From JBGPQJ01 sp963709295 (GTDB lineage: Bacteria; Chloroflexota; Anaerolineae; Anaerolineales; Villigracilaceae), in NCBI GenBank assembly GCA_963709295.1, contig CAVPVW010000002.1, positions 62,001 through 126,000 on the forward strand: DNA of 64,000 nucleotides. The letters run 5' to 3'. The number at the start of each line of letters is the position of its first letter. Position 1 is the first letter of the stretch. The position numbers were made by a program, and so were the translations under genes. The notes beneath the pieces were generated by a model. The model had not been told where the DNA came from. It made no database searches and saw only the letters and a list, made by a program, of their open reading frames with translations. Of the stretch, positions 46,370 through 55,715 are shown piece by piece.

Positions 46370-48747
46370 ATTCGAAATTCAACCGGCTCTTGCTTGCGCG
46401 GTCCTTTTGGCATACTACTTTCCTTCTGGTGTTATTATTGCTTTTTATTATTGGGGTAAGTGCCGCCGTCAGAGGTGGACTAACCTGGTTGTTTGTGATT
46501 TCTGGTTTATCAGGAGCCATGGCAGCCCATGCCATCTCTTTTACTCGAATAAGAAATTGGCAGGCCGGTGTACTCCTCGTAATTTCAGGTTTTATGGGTA
46601 TGGTTATTTTTATCGCACGCCTGGGCGAGCTCCTGCCTCAATTTATTACTTCTCTAATTGTTTTACGAACTCAAATCATAACATGGGCAATATACCGCAC
46701 CCCATTCCCCGATTTACTGTCATTGGGACTTACACTCACGGACTTGTTTGAAAGAGTGATCGCCCTGTTCACCCGTGTCTGGATTTGGCTAACTGGAATT
46801 CAGATGGGGGCAATCCAAAATGACCCTGTAGCACGGGCATTCGCTTGGGGTCTCGCAGTGTTCCTATTAGCGGCTTGGACGGGGTGGATGGTGGGACGGA
46901 CTCGAAATCCCCTGGCGGCTTTCGCCCCGTTAATAGCTGTACTCGCGATTGTCGCAGATTACACCGGGGAAGGGTTTAATGCTCTCTGGCTCCTGTTGAC
47001 CGGTGTATTGATATTCATGGGCTTTACCCGTTATGATTCCAACCGCATCCGCTGGCAGCGGACCGGCGTTGACTTCTCCGAGAGCATCCCAATAGACACC
47101 GGAGTGGCTGTTGCAGTGCTCACATTTGCGTTGGCAGCGCTGGCCTGGATCACACCCTCTTTTTCTGTGCGAGCCATGGCAGAGACCCTTCGAGATTTTG
47201 GAAAGAGCCAGGATGAACTTGCGGAATCTTTCGGGCTTCAACCTGCTCCTGAACCTCCATCAAATTTCGCGCCGTATTTAGCCCCTCGAGGACTTCCCCG
47301 CAGTCACCTGGTCGGGTCCGGTCCAGAACTAAACCGCCAAGTTGTTATGTCTATCCGCACAGGAGAGCTTCCTCCCCAACCTCCCATTTCGGATCTGCCT
47401 CCCGCACCCCGGCACTATTGGCGCAGCCTGACCTACGACCTTTACACAGGGTATGGCTGGCTAAGCAGCCCCGTGGAAGTCCACACCTACAAATCGGATG
47501 AACCACTTTTCGAAATCAGCCCTGAAGGTTTTCACCTTATCACTCAAGAGGTCGCGCTTTATAAAGATCTGGGGGGACAATTGCACTGGACGGGTCAACT
47601 GGTATCGGTGAACCAGGACTACGAAGCCGCCTGGCGAAGCCGCCCGCCCAACCTGATCAAGTCTGATCCGTTCATCGGGATGGATCTTTTCGGTGCGATC
47701 GGTCCTGCCGAATCTTATACCGTCACTTCGCTGGAAGGCGTTCTTTCTCAAGATGTACTTCGCTCACCCACCAACCCTTATCCCCCCTCGATCACTAAGT
47801 TTTTGACACTTCCAGATTCAGTCCCCGAGAGAGTGCTGACCCTGGCGAGGGAACTTACAGCCAACGCATTAACTCCCTACGACCGGGCTCAGGCCATCGA
47901 GACCTACCTGCGGACCAGCTATCCCTACACCCTTGATGTTCCTGCTCCCCCCGTGGGGAGAGATGTTGCTGATTTCTTTCTCTTTGACCTTAAAAAGGGT
48001 TATTGCGATTATTATGCGACCGCCATGGTTGTTCTGGCGCGAGCGGCGGGGTTGCCAGCCCGATTCGTCAGCGGCTATGCCAGTGGCACGTATGACTCCT
48101 CCAACGCTCAATACATTGTGACAGAAGCCAATGCCCATTCCTGGGTAGAGATATTTTTTACAGATATTGGCTGGGTGGAATTTGAACCCACTGCCGGCTT
48201 GCCCGCCATTGATCGTCAGAATGAATCCTTGCTTCGACTGACCGACTCCCTTCCCCTCGAACAAAATGGTGATTCCACCGGGACAGGATTGACCAATAAA
48301 GTGCGTGACTTTTTTGCGAATCTCGGCATCGGGATCCTCTTTCTTGGGATAATCTCCTTTTTCGCACTTTGGCTCGAATCCGCGATGTTGTTGCTTCAGC
48401 CAGTTCCAGTCAGTCTCACACAAATGTTCAAGCGCATGGAAAAACTAGGAAGCCGTTTGACAGGCCAAGGAACAGGCGAGACGCCCTATGAATACGCTGA
48501 CAGACTCAAATCAAGGGTGAATTCCAGCCGCACTCGACAGGCATCGGGGACCAGTTCCACGATCAGGGAGATTGATCTAATCACAGATTCATACGTTATA
48601 TCGACATTCAGCCAAAATCCTATCCAACGAAAACATGTCGCCTTGGTCATCCATTCATGGAGAAATCTGCGTCTTAGACTGTTGATCGAAATTTTCCGCT
48701 CGTCAATTGGTATTCGAAAAGGTTCTACTGATCATAATCACCTATGA
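46366..48747 (+). CDS. TgpA-like membrane transglutaminase
   Basis: A 793-residue protein. Five to seven hydrophobic helices (about 10-275), a long outer region, the transglutaminase core and a further helix near 650 with a C-terminal DUF4129-like tail. The core has GYCDYYATAMVVLARAAG with Cys547, EANAHSWVEIFF with His591 and WVEFEPTAG with an acidic residue at 607. This matches the TgpA family, essential or important in some bacteria, with an extracytoplasmic domain likely acting on cell-surface protein or peptide. It is translationally coupled to DUF58. Confidence 0.92.
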   Translation: MNSKFNRLLLARSFWHTTFLLVLLLLFIIGVSAAVRGGLTWLFVISGLSGAMAAHAISFTRIRNWQAGVLLVISGFMGMVIFIARLGELLPQFITSLIVLRTQIITWAIYRTPFPDLLSLGLTLTDLFERVIALFTRVWIWLTGIQMGAIQNDPVARAFAWGLAVFLLAAWTGWMVGRTRNPLAAFAPLIAVLAIVADYTGEGFNALWLLLTGVLIFMGFTRYDSNRIRWQRTGVDFSESIPIDTGVAVAVLTFALAALAWITPSFSVRAMAETLRDFGKSQDELAESFGLQPAPEPPSNFAPYLAPRGLPRSHLVGSGPELNRQVVMSIRTGELPPQPPISDLPPAPRHYWRSLTYDLYTGYGWLSSPVEVHTYKSDEPLFEISPEGFHLITQEVALYKDLGGQLHWTGQLVSVNQDYEAAWRSRPPNLIKSDPFIGMDLFGAIGPAESYTVTSLEGVLSQDVLRSPTNPYPPSITKFLTLPDSVPERVLTLARELTANALTPYDRAQAIETYLRTSYPYTLDVPAPPVGRDVADFFLFDLKKGYCDYYATAMVVLARAAGLPARFVSGYASGTYDSSNAQYIVTEANAHSWVEIFFTDIGWVEFEPTAGLPAIDRQNESLLRLTDSLPLEQNGDSTGTGLTNKVRDFFANLGIGILFLGIISFFALWLESAMLLLQPVPVSLTQMFKRMEKLGSRLTGQGTGETPYEYADRLKSRVNSSRTRQASGTSSTIREIDLITDSYVISTFSQNPIQRKHVALVIHSWRNLRLRLLIEIFRSSIGIRKGSTDHNHL

Positions 48748-48811
48748 CCGAATTTTATTAGAATTTATTACTATCCGAATGACAATCCAAAGTGATGGTA
48801 AGAGAAGGTTG

Positions 48812-48817
48812 TATAAT
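48812..48817 (+). promoter_or_regulatory. -10 element of the lipoprotein gene
   Basis: TATAAT, 20 bases before ATG at 48838, with AAGGAG between. The -35 is weak. Confidence 0.45.
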
Positions 48818-48837
48818 TACCCGATAAGGAGATTGCC

Positions 48838-50373
48838 ATGAAAAAGAATTACTTCGTGTTTGTTCTAATCTTAATGACCGCTATGCTTTTGAGTTCCTGT
48901 CGTGGTGCTGAGCCGACCCCGGGGGTGACCACGGATGCCACATGGGAAAGAATTCAAAACAATGGGAAAATCGTGGTTGGCGTATCCATGGATTATCCAC
49001 CATTTGAATATATTGATACAAATTTCCTGGCGGACGGTTTCGACATCGCGTTAATAACTGAAATCGGCAAGGAAATAAACCTGCCCATGGACGTGCGCAA
49101 CTACAGTTTCAACGGATTGTACAATGCCTTACAGACAGGCCAGATTGATATCGCCGTTTCAGCGATCACGGTAACACAGGAACGTGAGCAGGTCGTTCTT
49201 TTCAGTGATGTTTATCTGACCGATAGCGCTTCCGTACTTGCCCCCCCTGGCAGCTCGCTCGTCATCACCCAGCCAAACCAATTGCCAGCCTATCGTGTGG
49301 GTGTTCAACAAGGCACCGTTTTTGACAGCTACATGACAAAGAACTTCGTCGAACCCGGTCTGATGCCTGCCTCCCAATTATTCAGATTTCTCAAACCTGA
49401 TGACGCGATTGCCAACCTGGTTGCGAACCAGATTGACCTCGTCCTCATGGATACACCATCCGCACAAGTGTATCTACAGAAGAACAATTTAAAATTGGCA
49501 GGTACCGGTGTTAACCCTCAACGCTATGCCATTGCCATGCCTCTCAATAGTCCGACACTTCAAGCCACTATCAACGAAGCGTTGAAAACTTTGAACAACA
49601 ATGGCACCTTGGGAACCCTCGTCAAGCAATATCTCAATGTCGATCCCAACACCGTGCTTCCTCCCAGCTGCGTCGACGATATGGCGTTCGTCACAGATGT
49701 CACCTACCCGGACAACAACATGACCTCCCCGCCTGTCCTGACTCCAGGCCAGGTTTTCGTCAAGACCTGGAGGGTCAAGAATACCGGGACATGCTCCTGG
49801 GTTCCGGGGTATCAGTTAGCCTATGCTTATGGAAATACCCCTGCTGCGCAAATGGGAGGTTTGCCGATACCGGTCAATTCGACCGTGTCACCCAATATGA
49901 CCGTTGACCTTTCGGTAACCCTGACCGCCCCTGCTGCAAACGGGACCTATCAGGGATTCTGGCAGATGAAAAATGCCAGTGGGCAGGCTTTCGGCCAGAC
50001 TATTTGGGTGGGCATAACAGTCGCGGATCCCGCCAAACCCACCGCTGCCCCGGTACCGGCACCAGTGATCACCACCTTTACGGTCACACCAGGACAGATC
50101 CAGTTTGGACAATGTGTAACTGCCAATTGGGTCGTTCAAGGATCGGTGGATAGAGTCGTGTTTGAACGTAATGGGGAAGATCTCCTTCCTTATGCACCCG
50201 TCTCTGGATCTTACACCGATTGTCCATCAGTCTCAGGTCAGATGGAATATGTCCTGGGTGCCTATGGTCCCGGCGGGAATCAATTCGCGAGTGTCTACAT
50301 CTCTGTTGCTGCTCTGCCGACCCCAACGCCTGAAGTTGAGATTAGTCAGCCTATTGCAACGATAACTCCGTAA
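48838..50373 (+). CDS. Solute-binding lipoprotein (family 3) fused to an NBR1-type Ig-like domain
   Basis: A 511-residue exported lipoprotein: signal MKKNYFVFVLILMTAMLLSS then lipobox Cys21. Residues about 38-280 are a family 3 amino-acid-type binding domain (GKIVVGVSMDYPPFEY, GFDIALITEIGKEI, GQIDIAVSAITVTQER). The next region (about 285-400) has the four-Trp pattern of the NBR1 Ig-like domain: KTWRVKNTGTCSW, GFWQMK and TIWVGI. A third beta-rich unit follows, with Pro-Thr linkers. No permease or ATPase gene is adjacent, so it may work with a distant importer or as a surface receptor. AAGGAG supports the start. Confidence 0.9.
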   Translation: MKKNYFVFVLILMTAMLLSSCRGAEPTPGVTTDATWERIQNNGKIVVGVSMDYPPFEYIDTNFLADGFDIALITEIGKEINLPMDVRNYSFNGLYNALQTGQIDIAVSAITVTQEREQVVLFSDVYLTDSASVLAPPGSSLVITQPNQLPAYRVGVQQGTVFDSYMTKNFVEPGLMPASQLFRFLKPDDAIANLVANQIDLVLMDTPSAQVYLQKNNLKLAGTGVNPQRYAIAMPLNSPTLQATINEALKTLNNNGTLGTLVKQYLNVDPNTVLPPSCVDDMAFVTDVTYPDNNMTSPPVLTPGQVFVKTWRVKNTGTCSWVPGYQLAYAYGNTPAAQMGGLPIPVNSTVSPNMTVDLSVTLTAPAANGTYQGFWQMKNASGQAFGQTIWVGITVADPAKPTAAPVPAPVITTFTVTPGQIQFGQCVTANWVVQGSVDRVVFERNGEDLLPYAPVSGSYTDCPSVSGQMEYVLGAYGPGGNQFASVYISVAALPTPTPEVEISQPIATITP

Positions 50374-50446
50374 TTGCAAGAAGCTGCTTCTCTAACTGGA
50401 CAAAGTCCTTTGACAAATAAAAAGAACAGGATGTAAAAAATTAATT

Positions 50447-50487
50447 GATAGAGAGCCTTGCAGCTATCAGGCTCTCTATCAATTTTT
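50447..50487 (+). terminator. Intrinsic terminator after the lipoprotein gene
   Basis: GATAGAGAGCCT (50447-50458) pairs perfectly with AGGCTCTCTATC (50469-50480), followed by AATTTTTATA. Positions 50488-50647 hold a TATAAT at 50542-50547 but no gene I can support. Confidence 0.9.
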
Positions 50488-50647
50488 ATATTCCATAAAA
50501 GAAGTTCTAAAAAAGAGATACTGCGATTGCTATTTTCCTAATATAATGAAACAACATAAGAATATTTCTTTACCATAAGAGAACCTGGAAAGCTTCAATT
50601 CTAAAAAATCGTTACAAAAGGTTTGGTGATTTTCAATCTTCTGAACT

Positions 50648-53575
50648 ATGGTAATCAATCCTTATGCCTTAGCGCTGATTATAAGTGGTCTGACAAGCCT
50701 GGTTCTTGCACCTGTGGTCTGGCAGCGAAAGCTGGTCCAGGGTGCAAGATGGTTTTCTCTCTTATTGGCTTCGGTGGGTCTTTGGTGCCTGACGTATGCC
50801 TTCGAAATACTATCGGTTTCTCCTTCTGTAAAATTAAATTGGATCAACATTGAATATATCGCCATCGTGTCACTTGCCCCTCTATGGTTGATGTTTTCTT
50901 TGACCTACACCCATAGAGATAAATGGACATCGGATTGGTATCGATACATAATATGGATTATTCCTTTCATAACCTATTTACTGGTAATCACCAATCCATA
51001 TCACAATTTTCACTATACGAAAATCGAATTTTCAGCGGAAATTCCAGGCGTTCAACTGGAACTCACGCACGGCCCCGCCTTTTTTATCTTTACTGCCTAC
51101 AGTTATGTCCTACTAATTATTGGCACGATCGCTCTTGTTTGGGGAATCATCAGTTTCCCTCAAGTCTACAGAAAACAATCTTTGGCGATTATTATCGGTG
51201 CATTAATCCCCTGGGTTGTTAACCTTTTTTACATACTCGACCTTACTTCCGGTTATGACCCGACCCCTTTCGCCTTCAGCCTTACAGTAATCATTTACTT
51301 CTGGGCTCTCTTTCGGCTTGATTTTCTCAATGTAATTCCGATAGCCCGAGGTATGGTCATTGAAAGCATGAGAGATGGAATGTTCGTGCTTGATCTAAAC
51401 GACCTGCTCGTGGATATCAACCCTGCTGCGGCCAGAATTTTCGGTCTCGATCAACCGGGTAAGGTCATTGGCAAGCCCGTTGGAGAAATTCTTGTCGATT
51501 TTCAAAATTTAGCCACAAAATATCAATCAGTTTTTCAATCCAGGGATGAAATAAGGCTTACCTCCAGATTTGTTGACGGCTATTTTGATTTGGAGATTGA
51601 TCCTCTAAATGCACAAGATGGAACTCCTGCTGGGCGGATTATCATATTGCGAAATATCACCAACCGCAAGGTCACAGAGGAAGCATTAAAACAATCAGAA
51701 CGCCTTTACCATACATTAATTGAGACTTTACCAGTTGCGATTTTTCGAAAGAACAAAGAAGGTCGACACATCTTCGTCAACCAGCTATACGCTGAAAACG
51801 AAGGTATCCCGGCGGATGACATTCTGGGAAGGACAGACGCTGAGTTGCATTCCCCGGAATTGGCTTCCCAATATCAAAAAACCGACGAAGAGGTTCTAAA
51901 ATCAGGCGCCCATCTTGAATCTGAAGAGGAGCAGATACTCGCCAATGGAAGGGTGATACCCATCCATGTGATAAAAATGCCCATGATGGATCTAAATGGG
52001 GAGATTATCGGCGTCCAGGGAATTTATTGGGACATCACTCAAGTACGCAAGGCAACACTCGAATCTCAGGAGAGATTAAATGAGCTGTCCACCCTCTATG
52101 CCATCAGCCAAGCAGCTGCAAACCTTGAATTGGAACCCTTACTCACGGTGGTGGGTCAGAAGATAGAAGAAACCTTTCACGTCCATTCTTCATTCATTGC
52201 GTTATATGACAAGGCCAATGAATTCATCAATATCCCCTATATGATCAATTTGGGAGAACGGGTCTCGATAACAGGTGTCCCTTATGGACCGGGTTTTTCA
52301 AGCGAAGTGATCAGGACTCGCAAAGCTCTGGTGATCAACTCCGGCGTGGAACAACGCGGGAAGGAACTGGGTGCAGTCTTGGTTGCTGCACAAGAGCTCG
52401 GATATCCCAAATCATGGCTTGGCGTCCCAATGATCGTCGGTGACGAAGTGATCGGCGTTATCAGCACACAGGATTACGAAAAAGAAAATGCGTTTTCAGC
52501 ATCCGACTTGAATCTGTTTAGTGCCATCGCCTCGAATGTGGGGATTGCCATAAAAAATGCACAACTTTATGAAGAGATGCAGGAAGAGTTGTCCGAGAGG
52601 AAAAAGACCGAAGCGGATTTGGCTGACAGTCAGGCCCGTCTTCAGGCAATCTTCGCCAACGTCAGAGCAGGGATCGGGGTTTCCCAGGAAGACGGCAAGC
52701 TAATCTTCGTCAACGACCGTTGGGCAACTATGTTCGGGTATTCTGCTCATGAATTGTCAAGGAAAACCATCCGGGACATCGGTTACTCTGAGGATAAGGA
52801 CTCCATCACTGAGGCTTACCGTACCCTGATTGATGGAGAGGTTGAGAGCTTTCAAATCGAAAAAAGGTTTACGCACAAGAATGGGAACCTTTTCTGGGGA
52901 TCGGTCTCCGCCAAAGCAATCAGGAGGGCTGATTCCAGTCTCGAAAATGTGATTTATGTCATTACAGATATTTCCCTGCTAAAAACCACAGAAGAGGAAT
53001 TGATCAAGGCAAACCAATTGCTGGTCAGCCAACTCGAGGAAATCGCCATACTGCGGGACAGGCTGAGGGAACAGGCCATCCGAGATCCGTTGACCAATCT
53101 GTACAACCGCCGGTTCATGGAAGAGACGTTGACCCTTGAGATCCATCGAGCACACCGCACAAATTCAAAAGTATGTTTGATCATGATGGACATTGACCAT
53201 TTTAAATCCGTCAATGACCAATTCGGGCATAGGACGGGTGATTTTGTTTTGGAATCACTCGGTCAAATGCTGTTATCATACACCCGCAAATCCGATGTAG
53301 CCTGCCGTTACGGCGGAGAAGAATTCCTGATCGTTCTACCCGGCTCGTCCCTGCAGGATGCCGCCCGACGGGCAGAACAGTTCCGAATCAATTTTGAGTC
53401 TATACAGATCAGCGGGAAGGGTACAGCGACGAACGCGACCATGTCGATCGGGGTTGCTTGTTATCCTGACCACGGCGATGACGGTGAACAGGTACTTAAT
53501 CGCGCCGATGAGGCTTTATATCAAGCAAAGGCAGCGGGGCGAAATTGTGTGGTTGTTTATCAGAAAACGGACTGA
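50648..53575 (+). CDS. 7TM-PAS-PAS-GAF-PAS-GGDEF diguanylate cyclase
   Basis: A 975-residue receptor. Seven hydrophobic segments (about 5-220) form a 7TM sensor like those before histidine kinases, then PAS 1 (about 225-335), PAS 2 (about 345-460), GAF (about 475-640), PAS 3 (about 650-770) and a GGDEF domain (about 795-975). The latter has LIMMDIDHFKSVNDQFGH and CRYGGEEF, plus an intact inhibitory site RKSD five residues before GGEEF. It should make c-di-GMP from two GTP. There is no clear SD at the ATG. It is convergent with mazG. Confidence 0.93.
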   Translation: MVINPYALALIISGLTSLVLAPVVWQRKLVQGARWFSLLLASVGLWCLTYAFEILSVSPSVKLNWINIEYIAIVSLAPLWLMFSLTYTHRDKWTSDWYRYIIWIIPFITYLLVITNPYHNFHYTKIEFSAEIPGVQLELTHGPAFFIFTAYSYVLLIIGTIALVWGIISFPQVYRKQSLAIIIGALIPWVVNLFYILDLTSGYDPTPFAFSLTVIIYFWALFRLDFLNVIPIARGMVIESMRDGMFVLDLNDLLVDINPAAARIFGLDQPGKVIGKPVGEILVDFQNLATKYQSVFQSRDEIRLTSRFVDGYFDLEIDPLNAQDGTPAGRIIILRNITNRKVTEEALKQSERLYHTLIETLPVAIFRKNKEGRHIFVNQLYAENEGIPADDILGRTDAELHSPELASQYQKTDEEVLKSGAHLESEEEQILANGRVIPIHVIKMPMMDLNGEIIGVQGIYWDITQVRKATLESQERLNELSTLYAISQAAANLELEPLLTVVGQKIEETFHVHSSFIALYDKANEFINIPYMINLGERVSITGVPYGPGFSSEVIRTRKALVINSGVEQRGKELGAVLVAAQELGYPKSWLGVPMIVGDEVIGVISTQDYEKENAFSASDLNLFSAIASNVGIAIKNAQLYEEMQEELSERKKTEADLADSQARLQAIFANVRAGIGVSQEDGKLIFVNDRWATMFGYSAHELSRKTIRDIGYSEDKDSITEAYRTLIDGEVESFQIEKRFTHKNGNLFWGSVSAKAIRRADSSLENVIYVITDISLLKTTEEELIKANQLLVSQLEEIAILRDRLREQAIRDPLTNLYNRRFMEETLTLEIHRAHRTNSKVCLIMMDIDHFKSVNDQFGHRTGDFVLESLGQMLLSYTRKSDVACRYGGEEFLIVLPGSSLQDAARRAEQFRINFESIQISGKGTATNATMSIGVACYPDHGDDGEQVLNRADEALYQAKAAGRNCVVVYQKTD

Positions 53576-53630
53576 AAGTTCTTTTCATAGATACCTCTCA
53601 AGAACAATTTCCACAACCATCCTGATTAAT

Positions 53631-54737
53631 TCAATCCTTTTTTTTCGCAGATTGCCACAGGATTTCCATTTCTTCAAGGGAAAGATCGGACAGTCGTCTT
53701 TCCATCATCCTGGCACCATTTTCAATATGAGCAAAACGCTTCTTGAATTTTCTGTTTGTTTCCCTTAATGCAAATTCAGCGTCGACCCCTTTCCACCGGG
53801 CAAGGTTTACCAACGCAAAAAACAAATCGCCGATTTCAGAGGCAAATTCACCTTCGTTGGCAGCACCTCGTATTTCGCCAATTTCCTCCTTGATTTTCTC
53901 CAGAACGCCTTCTATCTCAGGCCAGTCAAATCCCACACGGGCTGCGCGATTCTGCATTTCCTGAGCCTGAACCAACCCTGGTAATGCAGCAGGCAGCCCG
54001 TCCAGCAGACCCGTTTCAGTCTTCCCAACCGACTCCCGCTCCTCGGCTTTGATTTTTTCCCAGTTCTGAAGCACATCCCCAACGCCTGTGACTTCCACGT
54101 CGCTGAAGACGTGGGGATGCCGACGGACAATTTTGTCATGAATCCCGGAAATCACCTTTGTCATTGTGAACTCTTTTGATTCGGATGCGATCTGAGCATT
54201 TAGCACAATTTGGAGAAGAAGGTCGCCAAATTCCTCACACATTTTTTCCGCATCGCCCGAATCCAGGGCATCCAGTGTTTCATAGGATTCCTCGATCAGG
54301 TGTTTTCGCAAGGTCAGGTGGGTCTGTTCTCGATCCCACGGGCAGCCATCCGGGGCACGGAGATGAGCGACGATCTCATGAAAATGTTCGAAAGATGAAC
54401 CCCGGGGTAATCGAGGAATCAAGACAGCATAAATATTCTTTCCTTGAATGAATTGCGATAAGTTTTCCAATCTTAAGATCTCAACGACGGGTTCTTCCTG
54501 GTCGGTAAACAAGGCTGCCTTGATCTCATGATCAATGGGATACACCGCTGATAGTACATTCGTTATTTCATTGTTTACCTCAAGTTCATCAAATCCCAAA
54601 ATGACACAAGCTACATCCGGCGGGAATGGAGGGACATGCAGGTTTGAGAATTCCGACGCTGCCACGATGTTCAAAATTGAAATATCCTCAAGATTGAACA
54701 TGGTCAATGCCTTATTTAGGTTTGAGAGGTGGACCAT
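53631..54737 (-). CDS. mazG: MazG-like NTP pyrophosphohydrolase with truncated methylase-like N-terminus
   Basis: A 368-residue protein. The C-terminal part (about 120-366) has two MazG units: DGCPWDREQTHLTLRKHLIEE with EESYE and FGDLLLQIVLNA, the metal-binding EExxE/ExxD pattern, then GEFASEIGDLFFALVNLAR. MazG removes abnormal or surplus NTPs. The first 115 residues (AVYPIDHEIKAALF, IPRLPRGSSF) resemble only the second half of the tetrapyrrole methylase domain that precedes MazG in YabN-type proteins; the SAM-binding first half is missing. GGAGG lies five bases before ATG at 54737, and a stop is nearby upstream in frame, so the short form looks real. Confidence 0.9.
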   Translation of the reverse strand: MVHLSNLNKALTMFNLEDISILNIVAASEFSNLHVPPFPPDVACVILGFDELEVNNEITNVLSAVYPIDHEIKAALFTDQEEPVVEILRLENLSQFIQGKNIYAVLIPRLPRGSSFEHFHEIVAHLRAPDGCPWDREQTHLTLRKHLIEESYETLDALDSGDAEKMCEEFGDLLLQIVLNAQIASESKEFTMTKVISGIHDKIVRRHPHVFSDVEVTGVGDVLQNWEKIKAEERESVGKTETGLLDGLPAALPGLVQAQEMQNRAARVGFDWPEIEGVLEKIKEEIGEIRGAANEGEFASEIGDLFFALVNLARWKGVDAEFALRETNRKFKKRFAHIENGARMMERRLSDLSLEEMEILWQSAKKKD

Positions 54738-54760
54738 GCAGGCCTCCGGGATTAAATCAT

Positions 54761-54813
54761 AAAGCGCAAAACGTTATTCGGATGGATGTCCACCACGATA
54801 CGTTCTGCGCTTC
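54761..54813 (-). other. Imperfect hairpin between rpsI and mazG
   Basis: AAGCGCA-AA-ACGT and ACGT-TC-TGCGCTT can pair around a 27-base loop. It follows the last ribosomal gene, but the T run is poor (CTTTATGATTTAATC), so it may be a weak terminator or a processing site. Confidence 0.35.
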
Positions 54814-54835
54814 AGGTAATCGGTCGTAAAAGGAA

Positions 54836-55228
54836 TTAGCGCTTTGTGTAGGTGGGAGCCTTGCGGGCGCGCTTCAGACCGGGTTTCTTGCGTTCTTTGA
54901 TTCGCGCATCGCGAGTCAACAGGCCAGCTTTGCGCATGGTGGAATTCCATTCCCCGTTCATTTTCACCAAGGCGCGGGTCAATCCCAGTTTTACGGCATC
55001 CGTCTGACCAGTGACGCCGCCCCCGTTCACCTTGACGGTGATATCATAACCGGTGCGTTCCTGGCCGGTAGCGGTTAACGGTAACAAAATCTCGTTCAAA
55101 TCCCCGAGCCTGGTGAAATACTGATTCACTTCCTTCTCGTTGACGAGAAATTTCCCTGAACCGTTTGCAACGCGGACGCGGGCCGTTGCTTCTTTTCGGC
55201 GTCCAACACCTTCAAAATACTGAGCCAT
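54836..55228 (-). CDS. rpsI: Ribosomal protein uS9
   Basis: The 130-residue product begins MAQYFEGVGRRKEATARV and ends in the basic GLKRARKAPTYTKR tail that reaches the P-site tRNA. It follows rplM by 9 bases, the usual L13-S9 pair, and is the last gene of this ribosomal run. Confidence 0.98.
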   Translation of the reverse strand: MAQYFEGVGRRKEATARVRVANGSGKFLVNEKEVNQYFTRLGDLNEILLPLTATGQERTGYDITVKVNGGGVTGQTDAVKLGLTRALVKMNGEWNSTMRKAGLLTRDARIKERKKPGLKRARKAPTYTKR

Positions 55229-55237
55229 AATTTACCT

Positions 55238-55669
55238 TTACTCCTTTACTTGCTCGGCAACCTGTGCACCGTGCGGATGCTCGGTGCCAGAGTAGATCTT
55301 TAACCGTTTAAGAATTTCCCGCCCCATCTTGTTGTGAGGCAACATGCCCCAGACGGCGGCGCGGATGACCCGATCGGGATGTTGTGCCAGCTGATCTCTC
55401 AGCGAAATCGATTTCAACCCGCCAGGATAATTCGAATGGTGGTAATAATGCTTCACGGATAACTTGTTGCCGGTGACGGTGATGTTGGCCGCATTGATGA
55501 CCACCACACTATCTCCCATCGGAACGCCCGGGGTGAAGGTAGGCTTGTGTTTACCGATCAGCAGCGCTGCGATTTGAGTCGCCACACGACCAAGCGTTTG
55601 ACCATTCGCATCAACCACGACCCAGTCGCGTTTAATGTCTGCAGCTTTAGGATAATACGATTTTTGCAT
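55238..55669 (-). CDS. rplM: Ribosomal protein uL13
   Basis: The 143-residue product has WVVVDANGQTLGRVATQIA, GDSVVVINAANITVTG and AVWGMLPHNKMGREILKRL. ATG at 55669 (MQKSYYPKAAD) fits the family start better than an in-frame start seven codons upstream. Confidence 0.97.
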   Translation of the reverse strand: MQKSYYPKAADIKRDWVVVDANGQTLGRVATQIAALLIGKHKPTFTPGVPMGDSVVVINAANITVTGNKLSVKHYYHHSNYPGGLKSISLRDQLAQHPDRVIRAAVWGMLPHNKMGREILKRLKIYSGTEHPHGAQVAEQVKE

Positions 55670-55715
55670 CGTTCGTGTCTCCAATTCCAAACTTGATCAC
55701 AATTTCCGAAAATAC

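Noticed and set aside
46128..46751. 207-residue frame across the DUF58/transglutaminase junction
   Set aside because: It overlaps both real genes in a third frame and has low-complexity, motif-free text.
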